This document shows positions 18,904 through 27,580 of a stretch of 64,000 nucleotides of DNA, one piece after another. Origin of the DNA: Aquisalinus flavus (lineage in GTDB: Bacteria > Pseudomonadota > Alphaproteobacteria > Caulobacterales > Parvularculaceae). Position 1 is the stretch's first letter; the number at the start of each line of letters is the position of its first letter. Location of the stretch: assembly GCF_022559625.1 (NCBI RefSeq), contig NZ_CP042288.1, positions 2,304,155 to 2,368,154 of the forward strand, read 5' to 3'. The notes beneath the pieces were generated by a model. It saw only the letters and a program-made list of their open reading frames with translations, did no database searches and was not told where the DNA came from. The position numbers and the translations under genes are program-made.

Positions 18904-20373
18904 ATGTCAGCATTCGGAAAACTTCTCTGTGTTCTGGTCTGTGTTGCTGTCGCAGGCTGCGCACCGGACGTAGAACAGGAATCCCCATCGGATCGCCCCA
19001 ATATCGTGCTCATCATCGCCGACGATATCTCGCAGGATTTCGGCGCCTACGGCGTTGATATATCAACGCCGCATTTCGATCAGCTGGCGCGCGATGGCGT
19101 GCTGTTCGACAATGCCTATGTCGCTGCCAGTTCGTGCAGTCCGAGCCGGAACAGTCTGATCACCGGGCGATATCCCCATAATCACGGCGCTCCGGAACTG
19201 CACATGCCCCTGCCGGAAGGCCAGTTTGCCTTCCCGCAAGCCCTGAAGGAGGCCGGCTACTATACCCTCGCCGCCGGGAAATGGCATATGGGCCCTGCGC
19301 CGAAATCCGCCTTCGATAAAGTAAACGATATTTTGTATACTGATGACTACACAGGAGCCGATACCTGGATTTCGGAACTGCAGCAACGCCCCGGGGACAA
19401 GCCGTTTTTCTTCTGGCTTGCCAGCTTCGACGCCCATAGGCCATGGGAGGCTGACAGTACTGTTACGCCGCACGACCCCTCGTCAGTCACTTTGCCCGCA
19501 GGGGTTCCGGACACGCCGGCATCACGCGAGGACTATGCGAGCTATCTGGACGAGGTTCGCAGGTATGACCGGCTTGTTGGCGAGGTCGTGGCGGAACTGA
19601 AGGCGCAGGACGTCTTCGACAATACGCTCGTCATCGTCACCAGCGACAACGGCCGGCCCTTTCCTAGGAGCAAGACAACATTGTATGATGCAGGTATGCG
19701 CACCCCGCTTGTCGCTCACTGGCCCGATGGAGGGCTACAGGGCGGTCAGGTAAGCGACGCCCTTGTCAGCCTCATCGACATCGCCCCGACCTTTCTCGAG
19801 GTTGCAGGCCTTCCGGTTCCTGAGACTGTTCAAGGTGTCAGTATGCTCCCCGTCTTGAAGGACCCGGAGGCGGAAACCAGACAAGTCGTCTTCGGTGAGC
19901 GCAACTGGCACGTCCAGCGCGGCGTGGGGAGAATGGTGCGCAAGGGCGATTTCGTCTATATCCGCGATTTCACGCCCGGCGAATACAGTTTCCAGATGGT
20001 CGACCATGACACGGGGACCTATGCAGAATTGCTCAGATTGCGTGAGAGCGGAGAACTGACAACAGTCGAGCTGGAAGCATTCTCGACAAATCGGCCCGAG
20101 GAACTTCTTTTTGACGTTTCCACAGATCCGCAGCAGACGAACAATCTGGTTTCATCGCCGGAGCATGGCGAGATATTGCAGGATCTCCGCCAGCTTCTGA
20201 ACGAATGGCGAGACCGCACAGGCGACACGATCCCGCCGGTAGAACAACAAACGGTCAACCGGCATGACCCTGACACCTTCGAACAACTATACCCCGGCGG
20301 GCGCCCGCCGAATGGAACAATCCCCGGCGAACAGGCAGGCGCGACCCGAATCAACGATCCCGGACCGCGCTGA
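18904..20373 (+). CDS. Lipoprotein S1-family sulfatase
   Basis: A 489-residue sulfatase with a lipobox (VAGC, Cys19), so it is probably tethered to the outer or inner membrane. The catalytic start is NIVLIIADDISQDFGAYG. CSPSR (Cys78) is the formylglycine signature, followed by GKWHMGP with the conserved Lys-His and VTSDNGRPF with metal-binding Asp-Asn. The family hydrolyses sulfate monoesters or sulfamates on sugars; sequence similarity by eye is greatest to heparan N-sulfatase-like S1 members. ATG at 18904 follows AGGGGAAA. It comes 49 bases after the kinase, so a de-sulfating enzyme is probably transcribed with the rhamnose kinase and permease. This suggests that sulfated rhamnose is its target. 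Confidence 0.9.
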   Translation: MSAFGKLLCVLVCVAVAGCAPDVEQESPSDRPNIVLIIADDISQDFGAYGVDISTPHFDQLARDGVLFDNAYVAASSCSPSRNSLITGRYPHNHGAPELHMPLPEGQFAFPQALKEAGYYTLAAGKWHMGPAPKSAFDKVNDILYTDDYTGADTWISELQQRPGDKPFFFWLASFDAHRPWEADSTVTPHDPSSVTLPAGVPDTPASREDYASYLDEVRRYDRLVGEVVAELKAQDVFDNTLVIVTSDNGRPFPRSKTTLYDAGMRTPLVAHWPDGGLQGGQVSDALVSLIDIAPTFLEVAGLPVPETVQGVSMLPVLKDPEAETRQVVFGERNWHVQRGVGRMVRKGDFVYIRDFTPGEYSFQMVDHDTGTYAELLRLRESGELTTVELEAFSTNRPEELLFDVSTDPQQTNNLVSSPEHGEILQDLRQLLNEWRDRTGDTIPPVEQQTVNRHDPDTFEQLYPGGRPPNGTIPGEQAGATRINDPGPR

Positions 20374-20411
20374 GGCGCGCACAAAACGTCGTCGCAGGAT
20401 TAATTAATGTG

Positions 20412-20431
20412 CATTTCTGTTCATTTGTGAT
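20412..20431. promoter_or_regulatory. Decamer direct repeats before the symporter gene
   Basis: CATTTCTGTT and CATTTGTGAT are adjacent 10-bp units in the 223-base gap between the sulfatase and the symporter. They match the decamer found upstream of four other transcription units in this locus. Confidence 0.5.
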
Positions 20432-20596
20432 AATTCATGTTCGAAACGAAGGCGTAAGCCATAAAAATCAAAGACTGGGTCGTACTGGTTCGATATCATC
20501 GTCGGGCGTCGCTGGCAGGTTGACTTGCCCGCATTCGCCATCGGCACAGGGTCTCTCGCTCCATCCTGCCTGGCAATAAAACAAAGGGGAGGCTTG

Positions 20597-22873
20597 ATGA
20601 CCCAGGTCCAAAATAAAGAATCACTCTTCGCATGGCTTCTGCTGCTGGCCGGGCTGGTGCACACCATCATCACCCCTGCTGCGGCACAGGAATCGATCGA
20701 CTTCGACTATTTCGACTGGTCGCGGGCAGAGCAGGTCACCCTTCCCGCAAACCTTCTTGAGACCCTGGAGCAAGACCCCTCGGCGCAGTTGCTGCTGACC
20801 GGTTTTTCAGCGGACAATGCCGCATACCTGATCACCAACACTGATGTGCAAGCCCTCACAATCGACGGTGATACGGCATCACCGCAGACGACATGGCCGT
20901 TGCCCGGGACCGTCGACGCCCCCTCGGCCGCCTTGCTCAATGGCGAGCTTTTCCTTCTCTCCTCGGCCCCCGCCCCGCAGCTCTGGACACTTGATGTCAG
21001 CAGCACCGACGCCCGCTGGCAGCCGGTCAATGTGCAGGAAACCCCGATCGCCGGGCAGTCATCCCTCACGACACTGAACGGCAGACTGTTCGTCACATCG
21101 GACAGGGCGAGTGTCGTCTGGGATCCGAAGAATACGAGCTGGACAACCCTCTCTCCGTCGCCTGAGGCGCTCGCAGGCTGGACCAGCGTCGGGGTCGGTT
21201 CGACCCACATCGCCTTCTTCAACCGGCTGGAGGCCGATACACGAACCCTTCTGTATCATGTCGTGACCGACCAGTGGTTCTATGCTGATGCAAACCGGGA
21301 GCGACTCCAGGTCCTCGGCACCGTCCAGGCCTCGCCGGGATTTTCCGTGATCTCGACCGACGGTATCTTCGACGTAACAGTGGTCCAGCCAAAGGCCGGT
21401 CTCAGGATGCTGGACTACATCATCGTCATCGGCCTGTTCTCGATGATTTTCCTGATCGGCCTTCGCTATTCGGGCCGCAGCAAGTCGACCCATGATTATT
21501 TCCGGTCCTCGAAAGCCATTCCATGGTGGGCCGCCGCCCTCAGTATCTTCGCGACGAGCGCGAGTGCGATTACGGTCATGGCCATGCCGGCTATGTCCTT
21601 CCGCGGCGACTGGACCTATCTCACGATCGCCATCTACCTCGTGATCATTCAGGTCCCCCTCTATACGTTCCTTTACGTACCGATCATCCGCCGTCTGAAC
21701 TTTCCATCCGCCAATCAGTATCTGGAGAACCGGTTCGGCTTTTCAGTCCGATTCCTCGGTTTCCTCGGCTTTTCGCTGAACCAGATTCTGGGACGGGCCG
21801 CCGCGATCCTGCTGCTGCCGGCGGTCGCCATCAACGCGATCTTTGGCCTGCCCATCATTTACTGCATCCTGATCATGGGCCTTTGCACGACCATCTTTGT
21901 CGCCTTGGGCGGGTTTGAGGCCGTTGTATGGACTGACGTATTTCTAGCCATGATCATGGTCGCAGCAATCGTCGGAAGCCTGGCTTTCGCCGTCCTGGGC
22001 ATGGAAACGACCCAGGCAGAATCGGTTGCTCTGATTGACCGCCTCGACAAGCTGAAGATGTTTGACCTGCGGATCGACTTCTCGGCACCTGTTGCCCTGG
22101 TCCTCTTCCTCAATTCGCTGGTAACGTCGCTCGGTTATATTGGCGACCAGAACTTCGTTCAGCGGGTGCAGTCAACCAAGACCCAAAAAGGGGCGAAGCT
22201 CGCCGCCGTCTCCCAGCTCGGCGTCGCCGTTCCCCTGAATTTCGTCCTGTTCGGCCTCGGCACCGTGCTGTTCCTCTACTACTCGAGCAGGCCCGAGATG
22301 CTCAGCCCGGCGATGCCGCCAGACGGAATCTTCCCGTTTTTTGCGGCAACCGCCCTTCCTCCCGGCATGGCCGGCCTGGTGGTCATCGCCTTGCTCGCAG
22401 CAACGATCTCGACGGTCTCGAGCGCGCTCAGCAGCACGTCCAACATCATGGTCGAGGACCTGTACCGGCGCCTCAACCCTAACGCCACCGATGCAAGCGC
22501 CCTCCGCCTCGGGAAATGGCTCACTGTCGGTCTCGGCTTGTTCGCAACCGGCGCGGCGGTAATCCTCAGTACCTTGAGTGGCTTGCAGTCGATCTGGGAT
22601 TTGTTCCTCGCCGTCACCGGACTGATCGTCGGGCCGGTTACCGGGACCTTTGTCCTCGGCATATTCAGCCGCCGGACAAATGCCGCCGGGATCTGGGCTG
22701 GCGTGATTGCCTCGGTCGCTGCCAACTTCATCGCCAAGACATATTTTGACCTGCATGCCACAGTGTTCCTCACCGTGGGGGTCTTCACCTGTATCGTCGT
22801 GGGGTATGCGGCAAGCTGGTTATTCCCCTCGCCCACAAAGGACCTGACGGGACTGACCATTCGCAAGGGATAG
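20597..22873 (+). CDS. Sodium:solute symporter with N-terminal periplasmic beta-propeller
   Basis: A 758-residue fusion. A signal sequence (LLLLAGLVHTIITPAAAQ) precedes about 250 residues of beta-rich, Kelch-like repeats (short blades with TSVGVGSTHIAFFN-type strands), then a helix and a complete SSS-family transporter. The transporter part begins near LDYIIVIGLFSMIFLIGLRYSGRS and includes the family stretch ATSASAITVMAMPAMSFRGDW and SALSSTSNIMVEDLYR. Sugar, sialic-acid and uronate carriers occur in the SSS family, and a propeller domain fused to the transporter may act as a sugar mutarotase or capture domain, as in NanM-like proteins. In this locus an unsaturated uronate, its open form, or rhamnose is the likely cargo. 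The ATG at 20597 follows AAAGGGGAGG, ruling out the longer frame. Confidence 0.85.
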   Translation: MTQVQNKESLFAWLLLLAGLVHTIITPAAAQESIDFDYFDWSRAEQVTLPANLLETLEQDPSAQLLLTGFSADNAAYLITNTDVQALTIDGDTASPQTTWPLPGTVDAPSAALLNGELFLLSSAPAPQLWTLDVSSTDARWQPVNVQETPIAGQSSLTTLNGRLFVTSDRASVVWDPKNTSWTTLSPSPEALAGWTSVGVGSTHIAFFNRLEADTRTLLYHVVTDQWFYADANRERLQVLGTVQASPGFSVISTDGIFDVTVVQPKAGLRMLDYIIVIGLFSMIFLIGLRYSGRSKSTHDYFRSSKAIPWWAAALSIFATSASAITVMAMPAMSFRGDWTYLTIAIYLVIIQVPLYTFLYVPIIRRLNFPSANQYLENRFGFSVRFLGFLGFSLNQILGRAAAILLLPAVAINAIFGLPIIYCILIMGLCTTIFVALGGFEAVVWTDVFLAMIMVAAIVGSLAFAVLGMETTQAESVALIDRLDKLKMFDLRIDFSAPVALVLFLNSLVTSLGYIGDQNFVQRVQSTKTQKGAKLAAVSQLGVAVPLNFVLFGLGTVLFLYYSSRPEMLSPAMPPDGIFPFFAATALPPGMAGLVVIALLAATISTVSSALSSTSNIMVEDLYRRLNPNATDASALRLGKWLTVGLGLFATGAAVILSTLSGLQSIWDLFLAVTGLIVGPVTGTFVLGIFSRRTNAAGIWAGVIASVAANFIAKTYFDLHATVFLTVGVFTCIVVGYAASWLFPSPTKDLTGLTIRKG

Positions 22874-22906
22874 CGCCAAGGCCGCGTCCCGCAAGGAGAA
22901 CTGGAC

Positions 22907-24634
22907 ATGCAACGGATCAACCCCTCCGCCGCAGTCGCGCTATCGGCTGCCCTCGTATTGGCCTCGTGCCTGCCATCGGCTGCACTAGGGGACGACCGGC
23001 CAAACGTGATCGTCATCATGACCGATGACCAGGGATATGGTGACGTCGGCTATAACGGAAATCCCGTGCTGAAGACTCCAAGGATCGATGCCATGGCAGC
23101 GAGCGGCGTCGTGTTTGACCAGTTCTATGCGCAACCGGTTTGCTCGCCGACCCGCGCCGCCTTGATGACCGGGCGTCATGCCATGCGCCTTGGGGTACTG
23201 GATACGCAAAGCGGCAACGCGATCCTTCCATCGGAAGAGATCACTCTCGCCGAGGCTCTGCGCGAGCAAGGATACGCTACCGGCCTTTTCGGCAAATGGC
23301 ATCTGGGAGACAATGCGCCGGCCCGGCCGCAGGACCAGGGATTTGACAGGGTTCTGACCCATATCGGTGGCATGATCGGCATGCCGTACAATCCACCGCA
23401 AGGACGGTCCTATTTCGATCCGATACTGATCGATGACGGCACGGACCGCGACTTCGACGGATACGCACCGGATCTATTCGCCGACGCGGCAATCGACTTC
23501 ATCACCCGCTCGGCGCAATCCGACGGCGAACCGTTTTTTGCCTTCATATCGTTCAACACGCCACACCACCCGCTCACGGTCGGCGATTCCTTTGCCGATC
23601 CCTACCGGGAGATCGGGCTGAGCGAGGAAACTGCCCGCTATTACGGCATGATCTCCAATATCGACCACAATGTCGGCCGCGTACTGGATACGCTTGCCGA
23701 GCTTGGAATAGATGACCGTACAATGATCATCTTCGTCGGAGACAATGGAACATCCAGCCTGCACAAACAGGAAGATCTTTGGGAAAGCGGACTGCGGGGG
23801 CGCAAGACCTTTGTCTATGAAAACGGTATTCGCGTTCCGATGATCATCAGAGCACCGGGCTCAATTGCCCGCCCCGGCACACGCACCGAGCCTGGCATTG
23901 TCGAAGACGTCATGCCGACAATCCTCGATATTCTCGATGTCCGGACGGAAGCGGAGCTGGACGGGATCAGCCTGCTGCCGGTTCTGGCCAATCCGCAGGC
24001 AAAGCTCCCCGCTCGTGACCTGTTCTTCCAGTTTCACCGGGGCTCCGTACCGGTTCCCTACCGCAACATCGCGGTCCGTCGCGGCGACTACAAGCTGGTC
24101 CAGCCTGTGGGGCGCGGTGTCGAGCCGTTCTCCGAGGAGACGGCACGGTTCGAGCTTTATAACCTCGCAGAGGACCCGAACGAGACCCGGGATATTGCCG
24201 CGGATCGCCCGGAGATTGTTGCGGCCTTGACCACCGCCTATGAGGACTGGCTGTCCCGGACACGCACAGGATCCTATGAGCCGCAGCGCACATGGATCGG
24301 CGATACTGTGCAGAACCCTGTCACTCTCAGCCGGCAGGACTGGATCGATGGCGGATTGATCGATGGCGAAAACGGTCACTATGACCTTACCGTCCGGGCG
24401 GCGGGTCGCTACCGGATGACGTTTCGCTGGAGCGAGCTGCTCGACGCCCCCCATGACGTGACGATCAGGCTCGGTGACCGCACGATACAGCGCCAGATCC
24501 TGCAGTCGGAACTGGAAGCGCGTATCGAGGCAATAGATCTCAGCGAGGGACCGCTGCGCCTCGAAGCCTGGGTCGTCATCGACGGCGAGAAGAATGGCTT
24601 CGAGTTTATCGAGATCGAAAAGCTGGACGACTGA
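22907..24634 (+). CDS. S1-family sulfatase (arylsulfatase type) with C-terminal beta domain
   Basis: A 575-residue sulfatase. The N-terminus has a hydrophobic stretch ending in LASC (Cys21), so it may be a lipoprotein; SAALG just after offers an alternative cleavage. VIVIMTDDQGYGDVGYNG binds metal, CSPTR (Cys79) is the formylglycine signature, and GKWHLGD and FVGDNGTSS follow. After the usual end of the catalytic domain, about 120 extra residues form a beta-rich module (YDLTVRAAGRYRMTFRW...) that may bind substrate. It belongs to the arylsulfatase-A-like side of S1, distinct from the two other sulfatases here. It is 33 bases behind the symporter with a strong ribosome site (AAGGAG), so the two are probably one transcript. 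Confidence 0.9.
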   Translation: MQRINPSAAVALSAALVLASCLPSAALGDDRPNVIVIMTDDQGYGDVGYNGNPVLKTPRIDAMAASGVVFDQFYAQPVCSPTRAALMTGRHAMRLGVLDTQSGNAILPSEEITLAEALREQGYATGLFGKWHLGDNAPARPQDQGFDRVLTHIGGMIGMPYNPPQGRSYFDPILIDDGTDRDFDGYAPDLFADAAIDFITRSAQSDGEPFFAFISFNTPHHPLTVGDSFADPYREIGLSEETARYYGMISNIDHNVGRVLDTLAELGIDDRTMIIFVGDNGTSSLHKQEDLWESGLRGRKTFVYENGIRVPMIIRAPGSIARPGTRTEPGIVEDVMPTILDILDVRTEAELDGISLLPVLANPQAKLPARDLFFQFHRGSVPVPYRNIAVRRGDYKLVQPVGRGVEPFSEETARFELYNLAEDPNETRDIAADRPEIVAALTTAYEDWLSRTRTGSYEPQRTWIGDTVQNPVTLSRQDWIDGGLIDGENGHYDLTVRAAGRYRMTFRWSELLDAPHDVTIRLGDRTIQRQILQSELEARIEAIDLSEGPLRLEAWVVIDGEKNGFEFIEIEKLDD

Positions 24635-24658
24635 CCGCCAGGGCTCGACAGCGGTCAG
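24631..24658. terminator. Hairpin between convergent sulfatase and kduD genes
   Basis: CTGACCGC and GCGGTCAG form a perfect 8-bp stem around 12 bases; the first arm includes the sulfatase stop codon and the second ends two bases before the kduD stop. No T tract follows, so termination is only suggested by position. Confidence 0.35.
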
Positions 24659-24660
24659 GC

Positions 24661-25422
24661 CTACCGAGCGAGCCAGCCGCCATCAACCGGCAGCGTAATG
24701 CCCTGGACATAATCAGACGCCGGAGCCGCGAGAAAAACGACGGCGCCTGCAAGGTCCGAGGGATCGCCCCAGCGCCCGGACGGGATACGACCGAGGATCT
24801 CGGCATTGCGCTTTTCGTCAGCCTGCAGGGCGGCGGTGTTGTTGGTCGCGAAGTATCCGGGCGCAATCGCATTGACGTTTATTCCGTACTGCGCCCATTC
24901 ATTGGCCAGGATTCTGGTCAGCCCCATCACGCCGGATTTCGACGCGGTATAGGACGGCACCCGGATACCCCCCTGAAAGGACAGCATCGACGCGATATTG
25001 ATGATCTTGCCGCCTTTTCCAGCGTCACGCATTGCCCGGGCAACGGCCTGGCTCAGGAAGAACAGGGTGCGCAGATTGATGTTCATCACGGCATCCCACT
25101 CTTCGGTGGTAAAATCGATGGCGTCGTTCCGCTTGATGATGCCGGCATTGTTGACGAGGATATCCACCCCGCCAAACGTGTCCCGTGTCTCCTGAACGAT
25201 CCCGTCCACCGGATCTAGGGAGCCGAGGTCAGCCTCGATGACAAGCGCCTTGCGCCCGGCTGCCTCGACCATGCCTACCGTTTCGTCCGGCGCCGAGCGG
25301 CCGACCAGTGCGAGATCCGCACCAGCCTCGGCCAGCGCAACAGCCATCCCCTGCCCCAGACCGGTATTGGCGCCCGTCACGATCGCTGTCTTGCCTTCAA
25401 GACTGAAACTCGCCTTGCTCAT
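24661..25422 (-). CDS. kduD: 2-dehydro-3-deoxy-D-gluconate 5-dehydrogenase (KduD/DhuD type)
   Basis: A 253-residue short-chain dehydrogenase. TGANTGLGQGMAVAL binds NAD, NNAG follows, the catalytic Ser lies in INIASMLSFQGG, and YTASKSGV holds the catalytic Tyr and Lys. VNAIAPGYFATNNTAAL and the C-terminal GITLPVDGGWLAR are typical of KduD. The reaction is reduction of 3-deoxy-D-glycero-2,5-hexodiulosonate to 2-keto-3-deoxygluconate, a step in breakdown of unsaturated uronic acids released after polysaccharide lyases. ATG at 25422 has GGAGG upstream. The DhuI-type isomerase lies just upstream on the same strand, giving the two consecutive steps. KDG kinase and aldolase are not in this window. 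Confidence 0.93.
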   Translation of the reverse strand: MSKASFSLEGKTAIVTGANTGLGQGMAVALAEAGADLALVGRSAPDETVGMVEAAGRKALVIEADLGSLDPVDGIVQETRDTFGGVDILVNNAGIIKRNDAIDFTTEEWDAVMNINLRTLFFLSQAVARAMRDAGKGGKIINIASMLSFQGGIRVPSYTASKSGVMGLTRILANEWAQYGINVNAIAPGYFATNNTAALQADEKRNAEILGRIPSGRWGDPSDLAGAVVFLAAPASDYVQGITLPVDGGWLAR

Positions 25423-25471
25423 GCGCTTTCCTCCGTCTCAATACGATAAATGGTCGCGTTCATCACGCTGA

Positions 25472-26113
25472 TCAGGATGCGCGAACGTCCCTGATATAGT
25501 CCTTGAGGGCACCGTCTTCGGCGTTGGCGAAGAAATACTCCTCGAACTTTTCGCCGGCGATGGCAGCTTTGAGGAGGTCCTGGTCGACGGTCTTCAGGAT
25601 CGTCAGCATGTCATGGGTCGCGGCGTCCTTGACCTCGTTGAAAATGCCGCGGTTCTTGGCCATGATCGCGGCGCGCTCTTTCGGATAGCCGAGGCCGCGC
25701 TCAACCTCGAACAGCTTGCGATAGCAATCCTGCAGGTTCAGTTCCGCGGCCCAGCCAAAGCCCTTGGCATAGGGCATGGCGATCGCATTGCCGTCATTGA
25801 TCTGGCCAAAGAGGAAGGCATCGGTCGGGTCATAGACGAGGCCGCAGATCACATTAGGCATGGCGTTACAGGCGAGGTTCGAGCCCATGCCCGTCCCGCA
25901 CCCGGTCACGATGAAGTCCGCCGCCCTCGAATTGATCAGGATCCCGGCGAGCAGACCATTCATGACATAGGTCAGGGACGCTGCATCATCCGCGGAATAC
26001 ATACCATAATGAAAAACCGTATGACCCAGCGGCTCCGCGATTGAAGTTAGCGCATCATTAACGATGCTGCTTTTCGCGGCTTGGCTGTTTTCGATGATAA
26101 GCGCAATTTTCAT
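25472..26113 (-). CDS. dhuI: RpiB/LacAB-type isomerase acting on 4-deoxy-hexosulose uronate (DhuI-like)
   Basis: A 213-residue member of the RpiB/LacA/LacB sugar isomerase family. Visible marks are the start MKIALIIENSQAAKS, the anion-binding FIVTGCGTGMGSNLACNAMP and a longer C-terminal tail than classical RpiB. The start and tail match the streptococcal enzyme DhuI, which converts 4-deoxy-L-threo-5-hexosulose-uronate to 3-deoxy-D-glycero-2,5-hexodiulosonate and takes the place of KduI. Pairing with kduD 49 bases downstream supports this strongly. The ATG at 26113 follows AGGAGAAT. The upstream region, shared with the divergent yesU-like gene, carries the best match to the rhaD operator. A ribose-5-phosphate isomerase role is the alternative but less likely. 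Confidence 0.85.
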   Translation of the reverse strand: MKIALIIENSQAAKSSIVNDALTSIAEPLGHTVFHYGMYSADDAASLTYVMNGLLAGILINSRAADFIVTGCGTGMGSNLACNAMPNVICGLVYDPTDAFLFGQINDGNAIAMPYAKGFGWAAELNLQDCYRKLFEVERGLGYPKERAAIMAKNRGIFNEVKDAATHDMLTILKTVDQDLLKAAIAGEKFEEYFFANAEDGALKDYIRDVRAS

Positions 26114-26246
26114 GGCATTCTCCTGTTAATTGCCGGAGTGTACGCTGACAGGGCCGTTTCCCGGTCCTGGCCGACACGCAGCCTGCCGATGCAAGCCATG
26201 GCAGCATACGCGGAGCCGGCAGGCGACTAAAAGCATACGCTTCCAT

Positions 26247-26286
26247 CACATGCAATCATATATTGTCATTTTTGCGCATTATCTTG
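26247..26286. promoter_or_regulatory. Decamer direct repeats between dhuI and the YesU-like gene
   Basis: CATATATTGT, CATTTTTGCG and CATTATCTTG start at 26257, 26267 and 26277, with a weaker unit at 26247, all at 10-bp spacing. The 27 bases from 26253 agree with the rhaD/permease site at 21 positions. This links the uronate and rhamnose branches to one regulator. Confidence 0.65.
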
Positions 26287-26360
26287 CGTCTGATTTCTTT
26301 CCGTGACACTGTGTGAGTCGAACAATGCACGAATGACATTGCCGGTACCAGGAGGACATC

Positions 26361-27134
26361 ATGGCCGATACACGACGAAACTTTCTGAAGATCGCGAGTG
26401 CAGGCGCTGTACTCGGCCCGACGCTCCCCTTGATGGCAGCACAGGCGGCCGGAAATGCTGATTCAGGGCAACTTATCTATCAAAACAGCTTTTCGTCAGC
26501 AAGCGACATCAAGGACTGGCGTGTCGAGGGCTCGGCCATCATCAAGGCCGAGGACGGCCTGATGGTGATGGAAAATGCCCGGCCGATGGAAGACGGGCAG
26601 GCCGCAAATTTCGTTCATTGGTGTCCGGAAGAATTTCCGGCCGATATCGAAGTCAGCTGGAAATTTCGTCCAGTGCGCGAACCTGGCCTCTGTATCCTGA
26701 TTTTTGCGACAAAGGGAATTGTGAATGGCGCGCTGACCTCTCCTTTCGATGCCCGCCTTGCCGAGCGTCATGGTCTTTATGACCAGTATAATAGCAGCGA
26801 TCTGGAATATCTCAGCATGTCCTATTTCCGGCGCCGCTGGGAATCGGAGCGCGGTTTGCATGTCGTCAACCTCAGATACGCGCCGGGGTTCAAGTTGCTG
26901 CAGACCGGTCCGGACCCGATCCCTTGCGTCCATGAAGGAAATCCGCTTCACCAGCTGGTCCTGCGCAAGCAGGGCCGCCGCGTCACCTTTACCGTGGACG
27001 ATCTCAAGCTCGTCGACTGGACCGCGCCGGAGGATCAACCGATGCCGGGCAGCGGTCATATCGGTTTCAGGCAAATGGCACCCTTGAAGGCGGAGTATGC
27101 CGATTTCCAGGTACGCGCATTGGCCCCCGCATAA
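26361..27134 (+). CDS. Tat-exported DUF1961 protein, YesU-like
   Basis: A 257-residue secreted protein. MADTRRNFLKIASAGAVLG is a twin-arginine signal peptide, so the protein is exported folded. The mature part is a beta-rich, concanavalin-like fold with the DUF1961 pattern: LIYQNSFSSASDIKDWRVEG at the start, YLSMSYFRRRWESERGLHVVNLR in the middle and GHIGFRQMAPLKAEYADFQV at the end. Bacillus subtilis YesU belongs to this family and lies among rhamnogalacturonan genes next to GH105 and rhamnose functions. Its activity is not settled; carbohydrate binding or lyase activity are possibilities. ATG at 26361 follows GGAGG. It starts a five-gene plus-strand run with rhaM, GH105 and two esterases. Confidence 0.85.
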   Translation: MADTRRNFLKIASAGAVLGPTLPLMAAQAAGNADSGQLIYQNSFSSASDIKDWRVEGSAIIKAEDGLMVMENARPMEDGQAANFVHWCPEEFPADIEVSWKFRPVREPGLCILIFATKGIVNGALTSPFDARLAERHGLYDQYNSSDLEYLSMSYFRRRWESERGLHVVNLRYAPGFKLLQTGPDPIPCVHEGNPLHQLVLRKQGRRVTFTVDDLKLVDWTAPEDQPMPGSGHIGFRQMAPLKAEYADFQVRALAPA

Positions 27135-27201
27135 ATCCTGAACCGCACCGGGCCCATAACAGATACGGCATTCAGCCCCCGTTCACAGGAGGAGGGTAGA
27201 C

Positions 27202-27528
27202 ATGGATCAGACCGCGGAAATCCGCGCATTTACAATGCAACTTCTCCCCGGGAACGTTGAGGAATATCGTAAGCGGCACGACGAGATCTGGCCGCAACTC
27301 AGCAAGCTCCTGTCGGAGTCCGGCATCTACGACTATTCCATCTTTCTCGACCGGCAATCGCTGACGCTGTTTGCCTGCATGAAGCTCGCACCCGGTCACA
27401 GCCTGGCGAGCCTGCCTGACCATCCGGTCATGCGGCAATGGTGGGAGTATATGGCGCCCCTGATGGAAACAGCGCCGACAAATGAACCTGTTACCCATGA
27501 CCTCGACCAGGTCTTCTACATGAAATGA
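27202..27528 (+). CDS. rhaM: L-rhamnose mutarotase
   Basis: A 108-residue protein of the RhaM family (small dimeric ferredoxin-like barrel). Family marks are the start RAFTMQLLPGNVEEYRKRHDEIWPQL, the DYSIFLD strand, HPVMRQWWEYMAPLMET and the C-terminal DQVFYMK. It interconverts alpha- and beta-L-rhamnose so that the isomerase gets the right anomer. A strong AGGAGGAGGG site precedes ATG 27202. It is separated from the rest of the rhamnose enzymes but shares the YesU-like/GH105 operon, so rhamnose released outside the cytoplasm or by GH105-linked cleavage is the expected substrate. Confidence 0.95.
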   Translation: MDQTAEIRAFTMQLLPGNVEEYRKRHDEIWPQLSKLLSESGIYDYSIFLDRQSLTLFACMKLAPGHSLASLPDHPVMRQWWEYMAPLMETAPTNEPVTHDLDQVFYMK

Positions 27529-27580
27529 TCCCGGTACGTCATCTGACGGCCGGCATAGACCACCGCAATCGGAGTAAGAA

